Positions 52,001 to 62,375 of a DNA stretch of 64,000 bases are shown one piece after another. This stretch comes from Lonsdalea populi (GTDB taxonomy: Bacteria > Pseudomonadota > Gammaproteobacteria > Enterobacterales > Enterobacteriaceae): the NCBI RefSeq assembly GCF_015999465.1, contig NZ_CP065534.1, forward strand, positions 3,224,001 to 3,288,000, given 5' to 3'. The translations under genes were made by a program, and so were the position numbers. Each line of letters opens with the position of its first letter. Position 1 is the first letter of the stretch. The notes under the pieces are model-generated. The model made no database searches. It saw only the letters and a program-made list of their open reading frames with translations, and had not been told where the DNA came from.

Positions 52001-53152
52001 TTAATCGGACTCGCGGCGTTTGACAGCGCTTTTAATGGCGCGCAGCACAACAAATTTCGGATTGCTGGCAAGGGTTTCGCAATTGCCGAACAGACGCTTT
52101 AGCTTCTGAAAATAGTTCAGGTGGCGATTGCCGACAATCCGCAGTTCCCCGCCGACGCCGAGGCAACGCTTCGCATCCGTAAACATCTGCCAGGCGATGT
52201 CGCCCGAGATCGCCTGCTGCTGATGAAACGGCGGGTTGCACAGCACGGCCTGAAGACTCCCGTCGGCGATACCGGTCAGAGAGTTATTCACCGCAAACCC
52301 GCAGCGGTCGAGATCCCGCGGTCGGTTCAGCGCCACGTTCTTCCGGCTGGAGGCCACGGCCATATAAGATTCATCCAGGAAGCTGATGGTGGCTTGAGGA
52401 TTCAGGTCGAGGGCAGTCAGTCCCACGACGCCCTTGCCGCAGCCCAGATCGACCACCTTGCCTTCCAACTGCTGCGGTAAATGCTGAATAAAGAGTCGTG
52501 CGCCGATATCCAGCCCGCCGCGCGCGAAGACGTTGGCGTGGCTGACTATTTGTAAATCGTGTTCGGGCACCGGCCATTCGGTCAGCGGCAAGCGGTCACT
52601 CGCGCCCCGGCCGTCGGGCTGGCAATGAACCAAACGCGCTTTTTTCCAGGCCAGCGACGTCTTGGTCGGGCCCAGGATCTGTTCGAATAACGCAAGCGTC
52701 GAGGTATGAATGTCGCGCGCCTTCGCCCCGGCAATGACGACCGTCTGCGGCGTCACCACTTGACTGAGCATCCGCAGTTGGTTTTCCAGCAGCGCCAGCG
52801 TCTTCGGGACTTTAATCACGACCAGCGCAGGAGCGGCGGGCAGATCCGACAGACTATCCAGCAGCGTGACCCCATCGGCGTCAAAACCGTTCAGCGCCAG
52901 ATTGTGCCTCGTCGCCAGCTGGCTGAGGTACGAATCGCTGATGCTGCAAGTCGATTGCGCCTGCAACCCGCAGGCCAGCGCGCCGAACGCATCGTTGAAA
53001 ATCAGGCGGGGTCCGTCGCCCAACGGCATGTCCGCCAGTTCGCGCAACAGATATTCGTCGGCTGCTTCCCAGGCCTGCAGCGCGGTCTCCTGAGCCGAAA
53101 GGGGATAGCGCACCAGCGTTAAGCTGCTCGTTTCCAGATTGAGTTGGCTCAT
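52001..53152 (-). CDS. rlmG: 23S rRNA m2G1835 methyltransferase RlmG
   Basis: A 383-aa rRNA methyltransferase with duplicated domains; the C-terminal one carries the SAM loop [13 protein letters not shown] and catalytic NPPF (LCNPPFH). E. coli RlmG is 378 aa. Adjacent to alx as in E. coli (ygjO-alx). Confidence 0.94.
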   Translation of the reverse strand: MSQLNLETSSLTLVRYPLSAQETALQAWEAADEYLLRELADMPLGDGPRLIFNDAFGALACGLQAQSTCSISDSYLSQLATRHNLALNGFDADGVTLLDSLSDLPAAPALVVIKVPKTLALLENQLRMLSQVVTPQTVVIAGAKARDIHTSTLALFEQILGPTKTSLAWKKARLVHCQPDGRGASDRLPLTEWPVPEHDLQIVSHANVFARGGLDIGARLFIQHLPQQLEGKVVDLGCGKGVVGLTALDLNPQATISFLDESYMAVASSRKNVALNRPRDLDRCGFAVNNSLTGIADGSLQAVLCNPPFHQQQAISGDIAWQMFTDAKRCLGVGGELRIVGNRHLNYFQKLKRLFGNCETLASNPKFVVLRAIKSAVKRRESD

Positions 53153-53330
53153 CGCCTCTCCTGTGAAAATGCAAATTTGCGCTGTTTATCCCCTAAAAGA
53201 ACGCGGCAGTAAATGCTTTTCTCACATTGCGTTTCCGTCGTTCGAGCACAGCTGGCGGCAGCGTAGCCGTGCTCCACCGGACAACGGGCGAGATCGGTTT
53301 GACCGGGGTCAATATTTCACCTATCTTTAG

Positions 53331-53477
53331 TCACGCAAAGGGGAGTAACTTCTTCGCCGGTTAGTCGTCATTACAGTGCATTTGCACTCGGTTACCGGGC
53401 AACCTTAATGCATACTCGCATTAAGTTGTAAGTGAGACCTTGCCGGAAGGCGAGGTCCATTTGCGAACAATGTGCGC
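53331..53477 (+). ncRNA. Manganese-sensing yybP-ykoY riboswitch (PRE element) of alx
   Basis: The leader starts AAAGGGGAGTAACTTC and contains GAGACCTTGCCGG and AAGGCGAGGTCC, the conserved elements of yybP-ykoY RNA. It lies directly before a terminator and alx. E. coli alx has the same arrangement (pH/Mn response). Confidence 0.88.
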
Positions 53478-53516
53478 AAACGGCCCACGCCTTACGACGT
53501 GGGCCGTTTTGTTTTT
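53478..53516 (+). terminator. Regulatory terminator between the riboswitch and alx
   Basis: AAACGGCCCACG pairs with CGTGGGCCGTTT, followed by TTGTTTTT, before the alx ribosome site. Its formation is expected to be controlled by the riboswitch. Confidence 0.85.
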
Positions 53517-53536
53517 ACATTTTAAGGATATGAACT

Positions 53537-54490
53537 ATGGCTTCCATAGGCACACCGTGGTTATGGGGCAGCTTTGCTGCCATTGTAGTGGTCATGCTGG
53601 CTATCGACCTTTTCTCTCAGGGGAAAAAAGGATCGGCGGTCATGACATTTAAGCAGGCGGCCAGTTGGTCCATCGTGTGGGTCACGATGGCCGTGCTGTT
53701 CAACGCTGGCTTCTGGTGGTATCTCAACAGCACGATGGGACGGGAGATCGCCGACGCACAGGCGCTAGCCTTCTTTACCGGGTATCTGATTGAAAAAGCG
53801 CTGGCAGTCGATAACGTCTTCGTCTGGCTGATGCTATTCAGTTACTTCTCCATCCCCGCGCAGTATCAGCGCCGCGTGCTGATCTTCGGTGTCCTGGGCG
53901 CCATCGTGCTGCGCACCATCATGGTGTTCGCGGGCAGTTGGCTGGTGACGCAGTTCCAGTGGTTGCTGTATATTTTCGGCGCATTCTTGCTGTTTACCGG
54001 CGTCAAAATGGCGATGGCTAAAGAAGATGACGCGGCGGTTGGCGACAAGCCGGTGGTACGCTGGCTGCGCAAACATCTGCGGATGACGGATACCCTGCAG
54101 GGCGAGCGTTTCTTTAGCCGCCAGAACGGCGTGCTTTATGCCACACCGTTGTTCCTGGTGCTGATCATGGTGGAGATCAGCGACGTTATTTTCGCAGTGG
54201 ACAGTATCCCGGCTATCTTCGCGGTGACGACCGATCCCTTTATCGTATTGACCTCGAATCTTTTCGCCATTCTGGGACTCCGCGCCATGTACTTCCTGCT
54301 GTCCGGCGTGGCTGAAAAGTTCTCACTGCTGAAGTACGGTCTGGCAGTGATCCTGATATTCATAGGGGTCAAAATGATGTTGATCGATCTCTTCCATATC
54401 CCCGTTTCGCTGTCGCTTGGCATCGTGGCGGCAATACTGTTGGTCACCATACTGATCAATATCTGGGTCAATCGGCGAGCGGCACGCTAA
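53537..54490 (+). CDS. alx: Alx, TerC-family manganese exporter
   Basis: A 317-aa integral membrane protein with nine hydrophobic segments. TerC signatures: [19 protein letters not shown] and [19 protein letters not shown] (Asp/Glu in membrane). E. coli Alx (321 aa) is regulated by alkaline pH and manganese. RBS AAGGA precedes the ATG. Confidence 0.94.
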   Translation: MASIGTPWLWGSFAAIVVVMLAIDLFSQGKKGSAVMTFKQAASWSIVWVTMAVLFNAGFWWYLNSTMGREIADAQALAFFTGYLIEKALAVDNVFVWLMLFSYFSIPAQYQRRVLIFGVLGAIVLRTIMVFAGSWLVTQFQWLLYIFGAFLLFTGVKMAMAKEDDAAVGDKPVVRWLRKHLRMTDTLQGERFFSRQNGVLYATPLFLVLIMVEISDVIFAVDSIPAIFAVTTDPFIVLTSNLFAILGLRAMYFLLSGVAEKFSLLKYGLAVILIFIGVKMMLIDLFHIPVSLSLGIVAAILLVTILINIWVNRRAAR

Positions 54491-54523
54491 CCTCATCAAC
54501 GTCATTTTTACGGTCCTGAATAA

Positions 54524-54556
54524 AACGCCCGGTAAAAACCTTACCGGGCGTTCTCT
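54524..54556 (+). terminator. Terminator after alx
   Basis: AACGCCCGGTAA pairs with TTACCGGGCGTT, followed by CTCTTTTT. Confidence 0.85.
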
Positions 54557-55113
54557 TTTTAAGATTATCGCTAGGCTTGTCTATACTGTGCCTGTTTGCC
54601 GTCTTTTTCCGGGCGAAGATAATCGGGACAATAGAAAAAAAGGTCATAAAACGTCGATTTCTGTCAGTAAGTGTAAAATATGACTGTATCCACGATTATC
54701 GCGGCTAAAACCGCGAATTATCTGACTTTTACCGCTGATATTTCCCTATCTCAGCCCTACCTATTTTGTTACAGTTATGGCGTTTTTTTTATGTTTATCG
54801 GTAGCAGATTAGGCTATCCCCCTGAAACAGGATGTCAGTCATTTCAACGCGCCCTAATTCCACGCCGTTATGACCATCCGCTGTATTGCCGTCGTCGATT
54901 CAGGCATTCAAGCCCGGAGTCGTTCGAATAATAAAATCAATAAATAACGCGTCATCGAGCAACGTTTCATTGCCGATGCATCAGGCTAAACCTGCTTCTC
55001 GCTGAAAGAAGCCCTTTTGGCGCAAATTCACGCTGTACCAGCAGGATCTGAAACTTACAGTGACTCATTGGGGGCAGAGAATTTATCCCCATGCCGCAGT
55101 ACAGGAATACCGG
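54557..55113. other. Gap between alx and yqjA
   Basis: About 550 bases with no convincing gene; the one longer frame (54680-54931) has no protein-like composition. It should contain the yqjA-mzrA promoter. In E. coli that promoter is CpxR-activated; a clear CpxR box is not seen here. Confidence 0.5.
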
Positions 55114-55788
55114 ATGGAAATGATTAAAGAGCTTCTTAACGCACTCTGGCACCAAAACTTCGATATACTCGCCAACCCCAAGCTGGTTTGGACGATATAC
55201 GGGCTACTGTTCCTGATCCTCGTTCTGGAAAACGGTTTGCTGCCCGCCGCCTTTCTGCCCGGCGACAGTCTGTTGATTCTTGTCGGCGTCCTTATCGCCA
55301 AAGGCGCCATGAACTACCCTTTTACCATCGTTCTACTGACCACGGCGGCCAGCCTGGGATGCTGGATGAGCTATCTGCAAGGCAAGTGGCTGGGTAATAC
55401 GAGGCTGGTGCAAAGTTGGCTTTCGCACCTGCCGGTGCATTACCATCAAAGAGCGCACCAGTTGTTCCACCGTCACGGTTTGTCGGCGCTGCTGATTGCG
55501 CGTTTTCTGGCGTTTATCCGGACGCTGCTGCCCACGATCGCCGGCCTTTCCGGGCTGAATAACGCCCGCTTCCAGTTCTTTAACTGGATGAGCGCTTTCC
55601 TGTGGGTCATTATTTTGGTCTCTCTCGGCTATGCGCTGGGAAATACGCCGGTCTTTCGCAAGTACGAAGGCCAGCTGATGTTTTTTCTTATGATGCTGCC
55701 GCTGGTGTTGCTCTGCATCGGATTGGTGGGGTCATTGGTGGTACTCTGGCGCAAGAAACGCGCCGTCAATAGCGGAAAAGGACATTAA
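55114..55788 (+). CDS. yqjA: DedA-family membrane protein YqjA
   Basis: A 224-aa transporter-like membrane protein of the DedA family. FLPGDSLLILVGVLIAKGAM and FLAFIRTLLPTIAGLSGLNN are diagnostic. The start is placed at MEMIKELLNALWHQ after AGGA. E. coli YqjA supports osmotic and alkaline tolerance. Four bases before mzrA. Confidence 0.94.
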   Translation: MEMIKELLNALWHQNFDILANPKLVWTIYGLLFLILVLENGLLPAAFLPGDSLLILVGVLIAKGAMNYPFTIVLLTTAASLGCWMSYLQGKWLGNTRLVQSWLSHLPVHYHQRAHQLFHRHGLSALLIARFLAFIRTLLPTIAGLSGLNNARFQFFNWMSAFLWVIILVSLGYALGNTPVFRKYEGQLMFFLMMLPLVLLCIGLVGSLVVLWRKKRAVNSGKGH

Positions 55789-55791
55789 GAC

Positions 55792-56166
55792 ATGGTGAGC
55801 CGCTGGCTGAAAAATAAGCCCGTCTGGCGTCTACTGTTGATGCTGTTGCCCGTTATTATCATGGTCACGTCGTCCCGCCATACGCCCGATGAAGTCACGC
55901 TGCATATCAGCCCGCAGCGTCAGGGCGCCACGCTTCCGGATGGATTTTACATTTATCAGCGCCTCAGTGAGCGCGGCATCGGTATTGAAAGCATCATTCT
56001 CGCGCAGGACAGCATCGTGGTGCGGCTTTCTCGTCCGGAACAGAGTAGAGACGCGCGCGACGTGCTGCGAATGGCGCTGCCTCAGGTCAACGTCGTCACT
56101 CAGATAGCGAAAAGCGGTCAGCCCGCGCAGAAGTACTCTCCACCGCCATCGTCTCATTTGGGATAA
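55792..56166 (+). CDS. mzrA: EnvZ/OmpR modulator MzrA
   Basis: A 124-aa inner-membrane protein with one N-terminal membrane segment (VWRLLLMLLPVIIMV) and a periplasmic domain. In E. coli it binds EnvZ and links Cpx to the OmpR response. Coupled to yqjA. Confidence 0.88.
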   Translation: MVSRWLKNKPVWRLLLMLLPVIIMVTSSRHTPDEVTLHISPQRQGATLPDGFYIYQRLSERGIGIESIILAQDSIVVRLSRPEQSRDARDVLRMALPQVNVVTQIAKSGQPAQKYSPPPSSHLG

Positions 56167-56308
56167 TCCCTCGAGGTTATCTCACCCAGCTCCCGTTGCC
56201 GCAGCGCGGTATTGCAATCCATTCAACCCACGCAAGGGTTTACCGTACGCCAATAGAAATATCGTCTATAGTTGAATATCAGCTTTCATAACATTAGGGA
56301 GTTTTGCT

Positions 56309-56617
56309 ATGTCTCGTGAATCCAATTCAGAACAGAAACTGCGTGAAGAATTACGATCTTTGGGCGACACGCTGGAAGAAGTGCTGCGTAGCTCCAGCGA
56401 AAAGTCCAAAGGCGACCTGGAAAAACTGCGCGAAAAAGCGGAGAGCGTCCTGCAAGAATCCCGTTCACGCCTGAATGAAACCGGTGAGCGCATCAAAGCT
56501 CACACGCGTGAAGCGACCGGAAAGGCTGAAGATTATATTCGTGAAAAACCCTGGGCCGGCGTTGGGATCGGCGCGGCCGTCGGCCTCGTCGTCGGCATTT
56601 TGCTCGCACGTCGTTAA
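56309..56617 (+). CDS. yqjD: YqjD-type membrane-anchored ribosome-binding protein
   Basis: A 102-aa DUF883 protein. Acidic/basic amphipathic helix, then a C-terminal membrane segment (PWAGVGIGAAVGLVVGILLA) ending RR. E. coli YqjD binds ribosomes at the membrane in stationary phase. First of a yqjDEK run. Confidence 0.9.
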   Translation: MSRESNSEQKLREELRSLGDTLEEVLRSSSEKSKGDLEKLREKAESVLQESRSRLNETGERIKAHTREATGKAEDYIREKPWAGVGIGAAVGLVVGILLARR

Positions 56618-56622
56618 TCGCC

Positions 56623-57018
56623 ATGAGCGATCAAGAACGCCAAGGCCCCGCCATCGCCTGCGTCGCAACGGTGAAACGCATCATCACCCTGCTAGCAGGA
56701 ATGGTTGAAACGCGGGTCAAGCTCGCCGTCGTTGAACTTGAACAAGAGAAGAGTCATCTGATCCAATTGCTGCTTTTGGTAGGGCTAACCCTGATATTCA
56801 CCACTTTTGGCCTGATGTGCCTGATTGCACTGGTGATCTGGAGCCTGGAACCTGAGTATCGCCTGCTGGGGCTCTGTTGGATAACCGGAATTCTGTTGGG
56901 GCTGGCAGTTATCGGCGGCCTTTGGGCGCTGCTGCGCGCACGCCGCACTACGCTGCTGAAAGAGACCCGGAAAGAGCTGGCTAACGATCGTGCGCTGCTG
57001 GAGGAAAAGCTGAAGTGA
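56623..57018 (+). CDS. yqjE: YqjE-family inner membrane protein
   Basis: A 131-aa protein with two membrane segments (IQLLLLVGLTLIFTTFGLMC; GILLGLAVIGGLWALL) and charged ends. Five bases after yqjD; overlaps yqjK. Confidence 0.9.
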   Translation: MSDQERQGPAIACVATVKRIITLLAGMVETRVKLAVVELEQEKSHLIQLLLLVGLTLIFTTFGLMCLIALVIWSLEPEYRLLGLCWITGILLGLAVIGGLWALLRARRTTLLKETRKELANDRALLEEKLK

Positions 57019-57302
57019 GCCGCAAACGGTATCTGGCACAGGAAAAAGCGCGACTGGTGAGCCTCATCCACCAGCAACGCATTGAACTGGTCTCGGAAAA
57101 AAGGCAGTGGCTTGAAGCGACTGAACCGTGCGATCGCTATTGGCAAAAACTCGTTGGCATGCGTAACTATCTGATTGCCGGCGCTGGGCTTGTAGCCGTC
57201 GTCGGTCTACGACGTCCCGGCCGTCTGCTGAAGGTCGCCCGTAAGGCCGCAGGCGTTTGGGGCGCGATAAAGTTGGTACGTAACATTCTCCCACGCTCCT
57301 AG
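57015..57302 (+). CDS. yqjK: YqjK-family protein
   Basis: A 95-aa basic helical protein with a hydrophobic segment (YLIAGAGLVAVVGL). It overlaps the end of yqjE by four bases (ATGA-type). Function unknown. Confidence 0.85.
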   Translation: MSRKRYLAQEKARLVSLIHQQRIELVSEKRQWLEATEPCDRYWQKLVGMRNYLIAGAGLVAVVGLRRPGRLLKVARKAAGVWGAIKLVRNILPRS

Positions 57303-57315
57303 CTCATAAAGACGT

Positions 57316-57346
57316 AGCCATACCCTCTGAGGTGTGGCTTTTTTAC
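57316..57346 (+). terminator. Terminator after yqjK
   Basis: AGCCATACC pairs with GGTGTGGCT followed by TTTTTT. Confidence 0.85.
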
Positions 57347-57523
57347 GCCTTCGCCTTGAAATCAATTTAATTGAATAAAAAAGACAATTTTACTTGCTGT
57401 CTTACTTTCCTATCCCCCTCTAATATCACCCTCAACCGTCAAACACGGCTAAAAAATCGATTAATTATTGATAGTTAATCATCATCAGCGTGCTGAATCG
57501 CACAATGCCGACCGGAGAGAGAA

Positions 57524-57922
57524 TTGATGAAAAAATCAGACAATGTCCTGATATTAGTTGCCCGTATCCTGATGCCGATACTGTTCATTTACGCCGGTTA
57601 CGGCAAGCTGGGCGACGCCTATGCCGGAACCCAGCAATACATGCAGGCGATGGGTATCCCCGGCGCGTTGCTGCCCCTGACGATTCTTCTGGAGCTGGGT
57701 GGTGGGCTGGCAATTCTCTTCGGTTTCTTCACTCGCACCGTGGCGATTTCGACAGCGATATTTACGCTGCTTACCGCACTTATTTTCCACCACGATTTTG
57801 CGCAGGCGGGTAATGAGCTGATGTTTGTGAAAAATCTGTCTATCACCGGCGGTTACCTCCTGCTGTTTGTCACCGGACCCGGCGCCTATAGCCTCGACCG
57901 CCTGCTAAATAAGAAGTGGTAA
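57524..57922 (+). CDS. yqjF: DoxX-family membrane protein YqjF
   Basis: A 132-aa protein with four membrane segments; DoxX motifs ARILMPILFIYAGYGKLG and LTILLELGGGLAILFGFF. E. coli YqjF responds to aromatic compounds through YhaJ, whose gene is nearby at 60039. Confidence 0.9.
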   Translation: MMKKSDNVLILVARILMPILFIYAGYGKLGDAYAGTQQYMQAMGIPGALLPLTILLELGGGLAILFGFFTRTVAISTAIFTLLTALIFHHDFAQAGNELMFVKNLSITGGYLLLFVTGPGAYSLDRLLNKKW

Positions 57923-58063
57923 TACCCGATACAGGTATGCTGTACTTATTCCAACCGGCCGTGTGAAACCCAATCGCACGGCCTTCAAACTGCTTCGCGC
58001 AGGTGGGTTGGGACTTAAGAAAGAGCCGGTTCTGCGCGATACCACGTTGGGGAGGAGAGCACG

Positions 58064-59053
58064 ATGGGACAATTACTTAAAGGGCAATGGCACGACTCCT
58101 GGTATGACACCTCATCGACGGGCGGACATTTTCAACGCCCCCAAACCTCATTTCGCCATTGGGTGACGCCCGATGGCCGCCCCGGCCCCAGCGGCGAAGG
58201 CGGATTTCGCGCGGAGCCTGGACGCTATCATCTGTATGTTTCGCTCGCCTGTCCGTGGGCGCACCGGGCGCTGTTGCTACGCAAGCTGAAGGGATTGGAA
58301 ACGCACATCGGCGTCTCGGTGGTACATCCTCTTATGTTGGAAAACGGCTGGACGTTTGCGACCGATTTCCCGGCAACCACCGGCGACAAACTCTATCAAC
58401 ACCGCTACCTTTATCAGCTTTACCTGCACGCCAAGCCAGACTACAGCGGGCGTGTGACCGTACCGGTGTTGTGGGATACGCAGCAACAGACCATCGTCAG
58501 CAACGAGTCGGCGGATATTATCCGCATGCTGAACAGCACATTTGACGGCGTGGGTGCGATGCCTGGCGATTACTATCCGCTGGCGCTGCGCACAGAGATC
58601 GAGGCGCTGAACGAGTGGATTTACCCTCAGGTTAACAATGGCGTCTACAAGGCGGGCTTCGCCACGCAGCAAAACGCCTATGACGATGCGGTCACGCAGC
58701 TGTTCGAAGCGCTGGATCGGCTGGAGCAACGTCTGAGTCAACGGCGTTATCTGACCGGCTCACGTCTGACGGAAGCCGATCTGCGGCTGTGGACCACGCT
58801 TGTCCGCTTCGACCCGGTTTACCACACTCATTTCAAATGCGATCGCTGGCGTTTGACGGATTATGAAAATTTGTACGGTTTTACGCGGGATATTTATCAA
58901 CTACCGGGTATCGCGGAGACGGTCAATATGGATCACATTCGCCACCACTACTACCGTAGCCATGCCACGATTAACCCTTACGGCATTATTTCCGTCGGCC
59001 CAGAGCTGGCGCTAATAAAACCGCACGACCGAGAGAGACGGTTCAGCCGCTAA
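58064..59053 (+). CDS. yqjG: Glutathionyl-hydroquinone reductase YqjG
   Basis: A 329-aa Xi-class glutathione transferase. The N-terminal thioredoxin fold has catalytic Cys in SLACPWAHR. The helical domain ends with YYRSHATINPYGIISVGP, the family C-terminal loop. It reduces glutathionyl-hydroquinones. Confidence 0.94.
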   Translation: MGQLLKGQWHDSWYDTSSTGGHFQRPQTSFRHWVTPDGRPGPSGEGGFRAEPGRYHLYVSLACPWAHRALLLRKLKGLETHIGVSVVHPLMLENGWTFATDFPATTGDKLYQHRYLYQLYLHAKPDYSGRVTVPVLWDTQQQTIVSNESADIIRMLNSTFDGVGAMPGDYYPLALRTEIEALNEWIYPQVNNGVYKAGFATQQNAYDDAVTQLFEALDRLEQRLSQRRYLTGSRLTEADLRLWTTLVRFDPVYHTHFKCDRWRLTDYENLYGFTRDIYQLPGIAETVNMDHIRHHYYRSHATINPYGIISVGPELALIKPHDRERRFSR

Positions 59054-59142
59054 CTCCCGTCGCCAACATCACGGTCAGCATCAGCGGGACGGCAGAATGG
59101 GGTGGCACTCCCGCACTACCGTTTCGCCGGGTCGGAAAGTGA

Positions 59143-60039
59143 TTAAGACTCACGCAATACTTTGGGGATTTCCCGTAGCAGCCAGGACTTGGCTTCGCCC
59201 ATATTGTCACGGCGCCAGGCCATGATGATCTGGCTCTCAAAAGTGCTTTCTGGGCTAACCACGCGCAGCCGTCCTTCGGCGATATCCTGAGCCACCAACT
59301 CGTAGGGGATTGTCGCAACGCCTAATCCTGCGAGCAAAGCCCGGCGTTTATCGTCCATCGTACTCACCGTCAGGCGAGGCTGTTTATCCAACAGCTGCAC
59401 GGTCAGCACGGGGCGATCGCGCGCAGTATCCGCAATGGCGACCCCCCGATATTTGACTCGGGTGACTTCGGACAACGGTTCAGGCTCGTTATGAATGGGA
59501 TGATCCGGGCTGGCGACATAGACACATTTCACCGAATAGAGCTTGCGCGTATTGACCTCCGACGTCGCACGGAAGTGAACATCCGGAGAGATAACGATGT
59601 CGGCGCGGTCTTGTTCCAGTCGCTCCCAGGCGCCTGCCAGCACCTCGGTCAGAATAGAAACCTGCGTGTTGGCCTTTTGCGCCAACTTATCCAGCAGCGG
59701 AAAAAGGCGTTCCGTCGGCACCAATGCTTCCACGACAATGGTGACATGGGTTTCCCAGCCGCGGGCGAGCGCTTCGGCATCCGTCGTCAGCTTATCGGCC
59801 GCTTCCAGCAGGACTCGCCCACGCTCCAGCAGCATTCTTCCCACATTAGTAAATTTAGTGCGATGACCCGAGCGGTCGAACAATACCACGTCCAGTTCAT
59901 CCTCTAACTTTTGCATGGTATAGCTCAGCGCCGAAGGCACTCTGCCCAGCTCATCCGCCGCCGCCGCAAAGCTCCCCCGACGCTCGATAGCATCCATCAC
60001 CCTTAACGCTTCCAATGTTAACGCTCGATCTTTCGACAT
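59143..60039 (-). CDS. yhaJ: LysR-type regulator YhaJ
   Basis: A 298-aa LysR regulator. The N-terminal helix-turn-helix is RGSFAAAADELGRVPSALSY; the C-terminal part is a periplasmic-binding-like effector domain. Start MSKDRALTLEAL matches E. coli. It activates yqjF and yhaK-region genes in response to aromatics. Divergent from yhaK. Confidence 0.93.
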   Translation of the reverse strand: MSKDRALTLEALRVMDAIERRGSFAAAADELGRVPSALSYTMQKLEDELDVVLFDRSGHRTKFTNVGRMLLERGRVLLEAADKLTTDAEALARGWETHVTIVVEALVPTERLFPLLDKLAQKANTQVSILTEVLAGAWERLEQDRADIVISPDVHFRATSEVNTRKLYSVKCVYVASPDHPIHNEPEPLSEVTRVKYRGVAIADTARDRPVLTVQLLDKQPRLTVSTMDDKRRALLAGLGVATIPYELVAQDIAEGRLRVVSPESTFESQIIMAWRRDNMGEAKSWLLREIPKVLRES

Positions 60040-60149
60040 AGATATTCTCATTCAGGATTTTTGAACGTCCCCACCAGATTAACTAGCTTACAATCTACCG
60101 TCCAGCCTATTACCCTCGCAGGGTCGAATACTTACGAGGACCGGACACC

Positions 60150-60851
60150 ATGATCATTAGCAGAGCAGCAGAACAATGCGGCAAGGCTGACTACGGGTGG
60201 CTGCAGGCGCGATACACGTTCTCTTTCGGTCATTATTTTGACCCTGACCTGCTGGGATTCGGTTCGCTGCGCGTGTTGAATCAGGAAGTCCTGGCCCCCA
60301 AGACCGCCTTCCAGGCGCGGACCTATCCGCGTGTCGATATCCTTAACCTTCTTCTGCAAGGCGAAGCCGAATATCGAGACAGCAATGGCAACCACACGCA
60401 AGCCAAAGCTGGCGACGTCATGTTGTTGGCGACTCAGCCCAACCTCAGCTACAGCGAGCAGAATATTGCCAAAGACACGCCGCTGACCCGTATTCAGCTA
60501 TGGCTGGATGCCTGCCCGACACGCGAAAATCGCGCGCTGCAACGTATGACGCTGAACGGCGAGCGCGCTCAATTGCTGGCTTCTCCGGACGACGAAAACG
60601 GCAGCCTGCATCTAAGACAACAGGTCTGGGTTTACCATCTGGATCTGTCCTCCGGAGAATCGTTGACGCATCCCTTGAAGGGTAATCGCGCCTACATTCA
60701 GTCCATCCACGGTGAACTTGGCATCCGTAGCAAAGCCGATGAGGGCAAAACGTTACATTGCGGCGACGGCGCCTTTATTCAGCAGGAGACGGCCATTACC
60801 CTGCAGGCAAAAACGCCGATGCGGGCGCTGTTGATCGATTTGGTGGCGTAA
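60150..60851 (+). CDS. yhaK: Pirin-family protein YhaK
   Basis: A 233-aa bicupin. RYTFSFGHYFDPDLLGFGSL is the pirin N-terminal motif with metal His. E. coli YhaK is a redox-sensitive pirin relative. Divergent from yhaJ, probably under its control. Confidence 0.92.
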   Translation: MIISRAAEQCGKADYGWLQARYTFSFGHYFDPDLLGFGSLRVLNQEVLAPKTAFQARTYPRVDILNLLLQGEAEYRDSNGNHTQAKAGDVMLLATQPNLSYSEQNIAKDTPLTRIQLWLDACPTRENRALQRMTLNGERAQLLASPDDENGSLHLRQQVWVYHLDLSSGESLTHPLKGNRAYIQSIHGELGIRSKADEGKTLHCGDGAFIQQETAITLQAKTPMRALLIDLVA

Positions 60852-60935
60852 CGCGCTCCCCTCCTGACTCGGCGTTTCTACGGAGTCATGGTAAGATAAA
60901 TTATCATCCTCACCACTTTCTTCAGAGTTATAGCG

Positions 60936-61445
60936 ATGGATTCAACCGATCCGGCCAAACTTCTTGCCCATGCTGAGCGACTGTGTCAGCAGCGCAACGT
61001 TCGACTTACGCCGCAGCGTCAGGAAGTGCTACGGCTGATGGTCCAACAGCCAGGCGCTATCAGCGCATATGACCTGTTGGATCTACTGCGCGTCGCTGAA
61101 CCTCAGGCTAAGCCCCCCACCGTTTACCGTGCGTTGGATTTCCTGCTTGAACAAGGATTCATTCACCGCGTGGAATCCACCAACAGCTACGTGCTGTGCC
61201 ACCATTTCGAAGAACACAGCCATACCTCGGCACTATTTATTTGCGACCGCTGCCGCCAAGTCACGGAGAGCCCTACTGAAGGCGTTGAAGAAATACTGCA
61301 ACAAATTGCGCTCCAGACGGGATTCTCCCTGCGCCACAGTGTAGTTGAAGCGCACGGCCTGTGCGTTGAATGCAGGAAAATTGAAGCCTGTGATCACCGC
61401 GACAGCTGCAACCACGACCACAGTATCGTCCTCAAAAAGCGCTGA
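60936..61445 (+). CDS. zur: Zinc uptake regulator Zur
   Basis: A 169-aa Fur-family repressor. Winged helix (RLTPQRQEVLRLMVQQPGAI), zinc sites (LCHHFEEHSHTSALFICDRC; CVECRKIEACDH). Represses znuABC when zinc is plentiful. Near lexA as in E. coli. Confidence 0.94.
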   Translation: MDSTDPAKLLAHAERLCQQRNVRLTPQRQEVLRLMVQQPGAISAYDLLDLLRVAEPQAKPPTVYRALDFLLEQGFIHRVESTNSYVLCHHFEEHSHTSALFICDRCRQVTESPTEGVEEILQQIALQTGFSLRHSVVEAHGLCVECRKIEACDHRDSCNHDHSIVLKKR

Positions 61446-61651
61446 GCAGCAAAAAGTGCAGGTACGGCGTCATCGCGCCGAACGGTGGTACTGAGAATGG
61501 AATCTGAGGAAGATAGTAAATTTGAGAAGGGATTGAGGTTCAGGCTTGCGGGGAACCTTTGGTTCGGTTTTCATTTCAACCGTTACGTTCGGCGAGAAAG
61601 ACCAAACGCAACGGAAGAGGTATAAACGGGGCGTTCAGCAAACCAGGTCGA

Positions 61652-62263
61652 TCAACTCCAATCGCTGTTGCGAATGACGCCGACGGCCAACCCTTCAATG
61701 GAAAAGTTTTCCTTGCTCAAATCGACGACGATAGGTGCAAACTCTTTGTTTTCAGCCAACAGCTGCACTTTATTACCCTGCTGCTTCAATCGTTTTACCG
61801 TAACTTCATCTTCAATGCGCGCCACAACCACCTGACCGTTGTGAACATCCTGCGTTTTATGCACAGCCAGTAGATCGCCATCCAGAATACCGATATCTTT
61901 CATCGACATACCACTCACACGCAGCAGAAAATCGGCGTTTGGCTTAAACATGGCCGGATCGACCTGATAATGACATTCGATATGCTGTTCCGCCAGCAGC
62001 GGTTCCCCTGCAGCCACGCGACCAATCAGAGGCAGGCCGAGCGACTCTTCTTCCATTAACAGACGGATACCGCGGGACGCGCCGGTGACAATCTCAATCA
62101 CACCTTTACGAGAAAGAGCTTTCAAGTGTTCTTCAGCGGCATTGGGAGAGCGGAATCCCAGTTGTTTAGCGATTTCTGCTCGGGTGGGTGGCATACCGGT
62201 TTGTGAGATATGATCGCGAATAAGATCATAAACCTGCTGTTGTCTGGTCGTTAAAGCTTTCAT
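61652..62263 (-). CDS. lexA: SOS repressor LexA
   Basis: A 203-aa repressor. Helix-turn-helix [20 protein letters not shown]; self-cleavage site Ala-Gly in GRVAAGEPL; catalytic Ser in VSGMSM and Lys in VTVKRLK. It has two SOS boxes upstream. It should also control the prophage box at 29234. Confidence 0.97.
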   Translation of the reverse strand: MKALTTRQQQVYDLIRDHISQTGMPPTRAEIAKQLGFRSPNAAEEHLKALSRKGVIEIVTGASRGIRLLMEEESLGLPLIGRVAAGEPLLAEQHIECHYQVDPAMFKPNADFLLRVSGMSMKDIGILDGDLLAVHKTQDVHNGQVVVARIEDEVTVKRLKQQGNKVQLLAENKEFAPIVVDLSKENFSIEGLAVGVIRNSDWS

Positions 62264-62271
62264 TCCGCCCC

Positions 62272-62308
62272 CTGGTTGTTTATACAGTTTCGCTGTGAGT
62301 ATATACAG
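62272..62308 (-). promoter_or_regulatory. Two LexA boxes before lexA
   Basis: CTGT-N8-ACAG at 62293-62308 (perfect) and CTGT-N8-CCAG at 62272-62287, the same tandem arrangement as E. coli lexA. Confidence 0.93.
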
Positions 62309-62375
62309 GGAAACTGCCCAAGGGAACTGAGAAATCGCGTTGTACCTTGTTTTTTGGCGTCATTCACGAGAGCTA

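Noticed and set aside
54680..54931. 83-codon frame between alx and yqjA
   Set aside because: No ribosome site, no protein-like composition, no conserved neighbour logic.
57957..57983. GGCCGTG/CACGGCC hairpin between yqjF and yqjG
   Set aside because: A stem is present but there is no T-run, and position alone does not show termination, so it was left out of the features.
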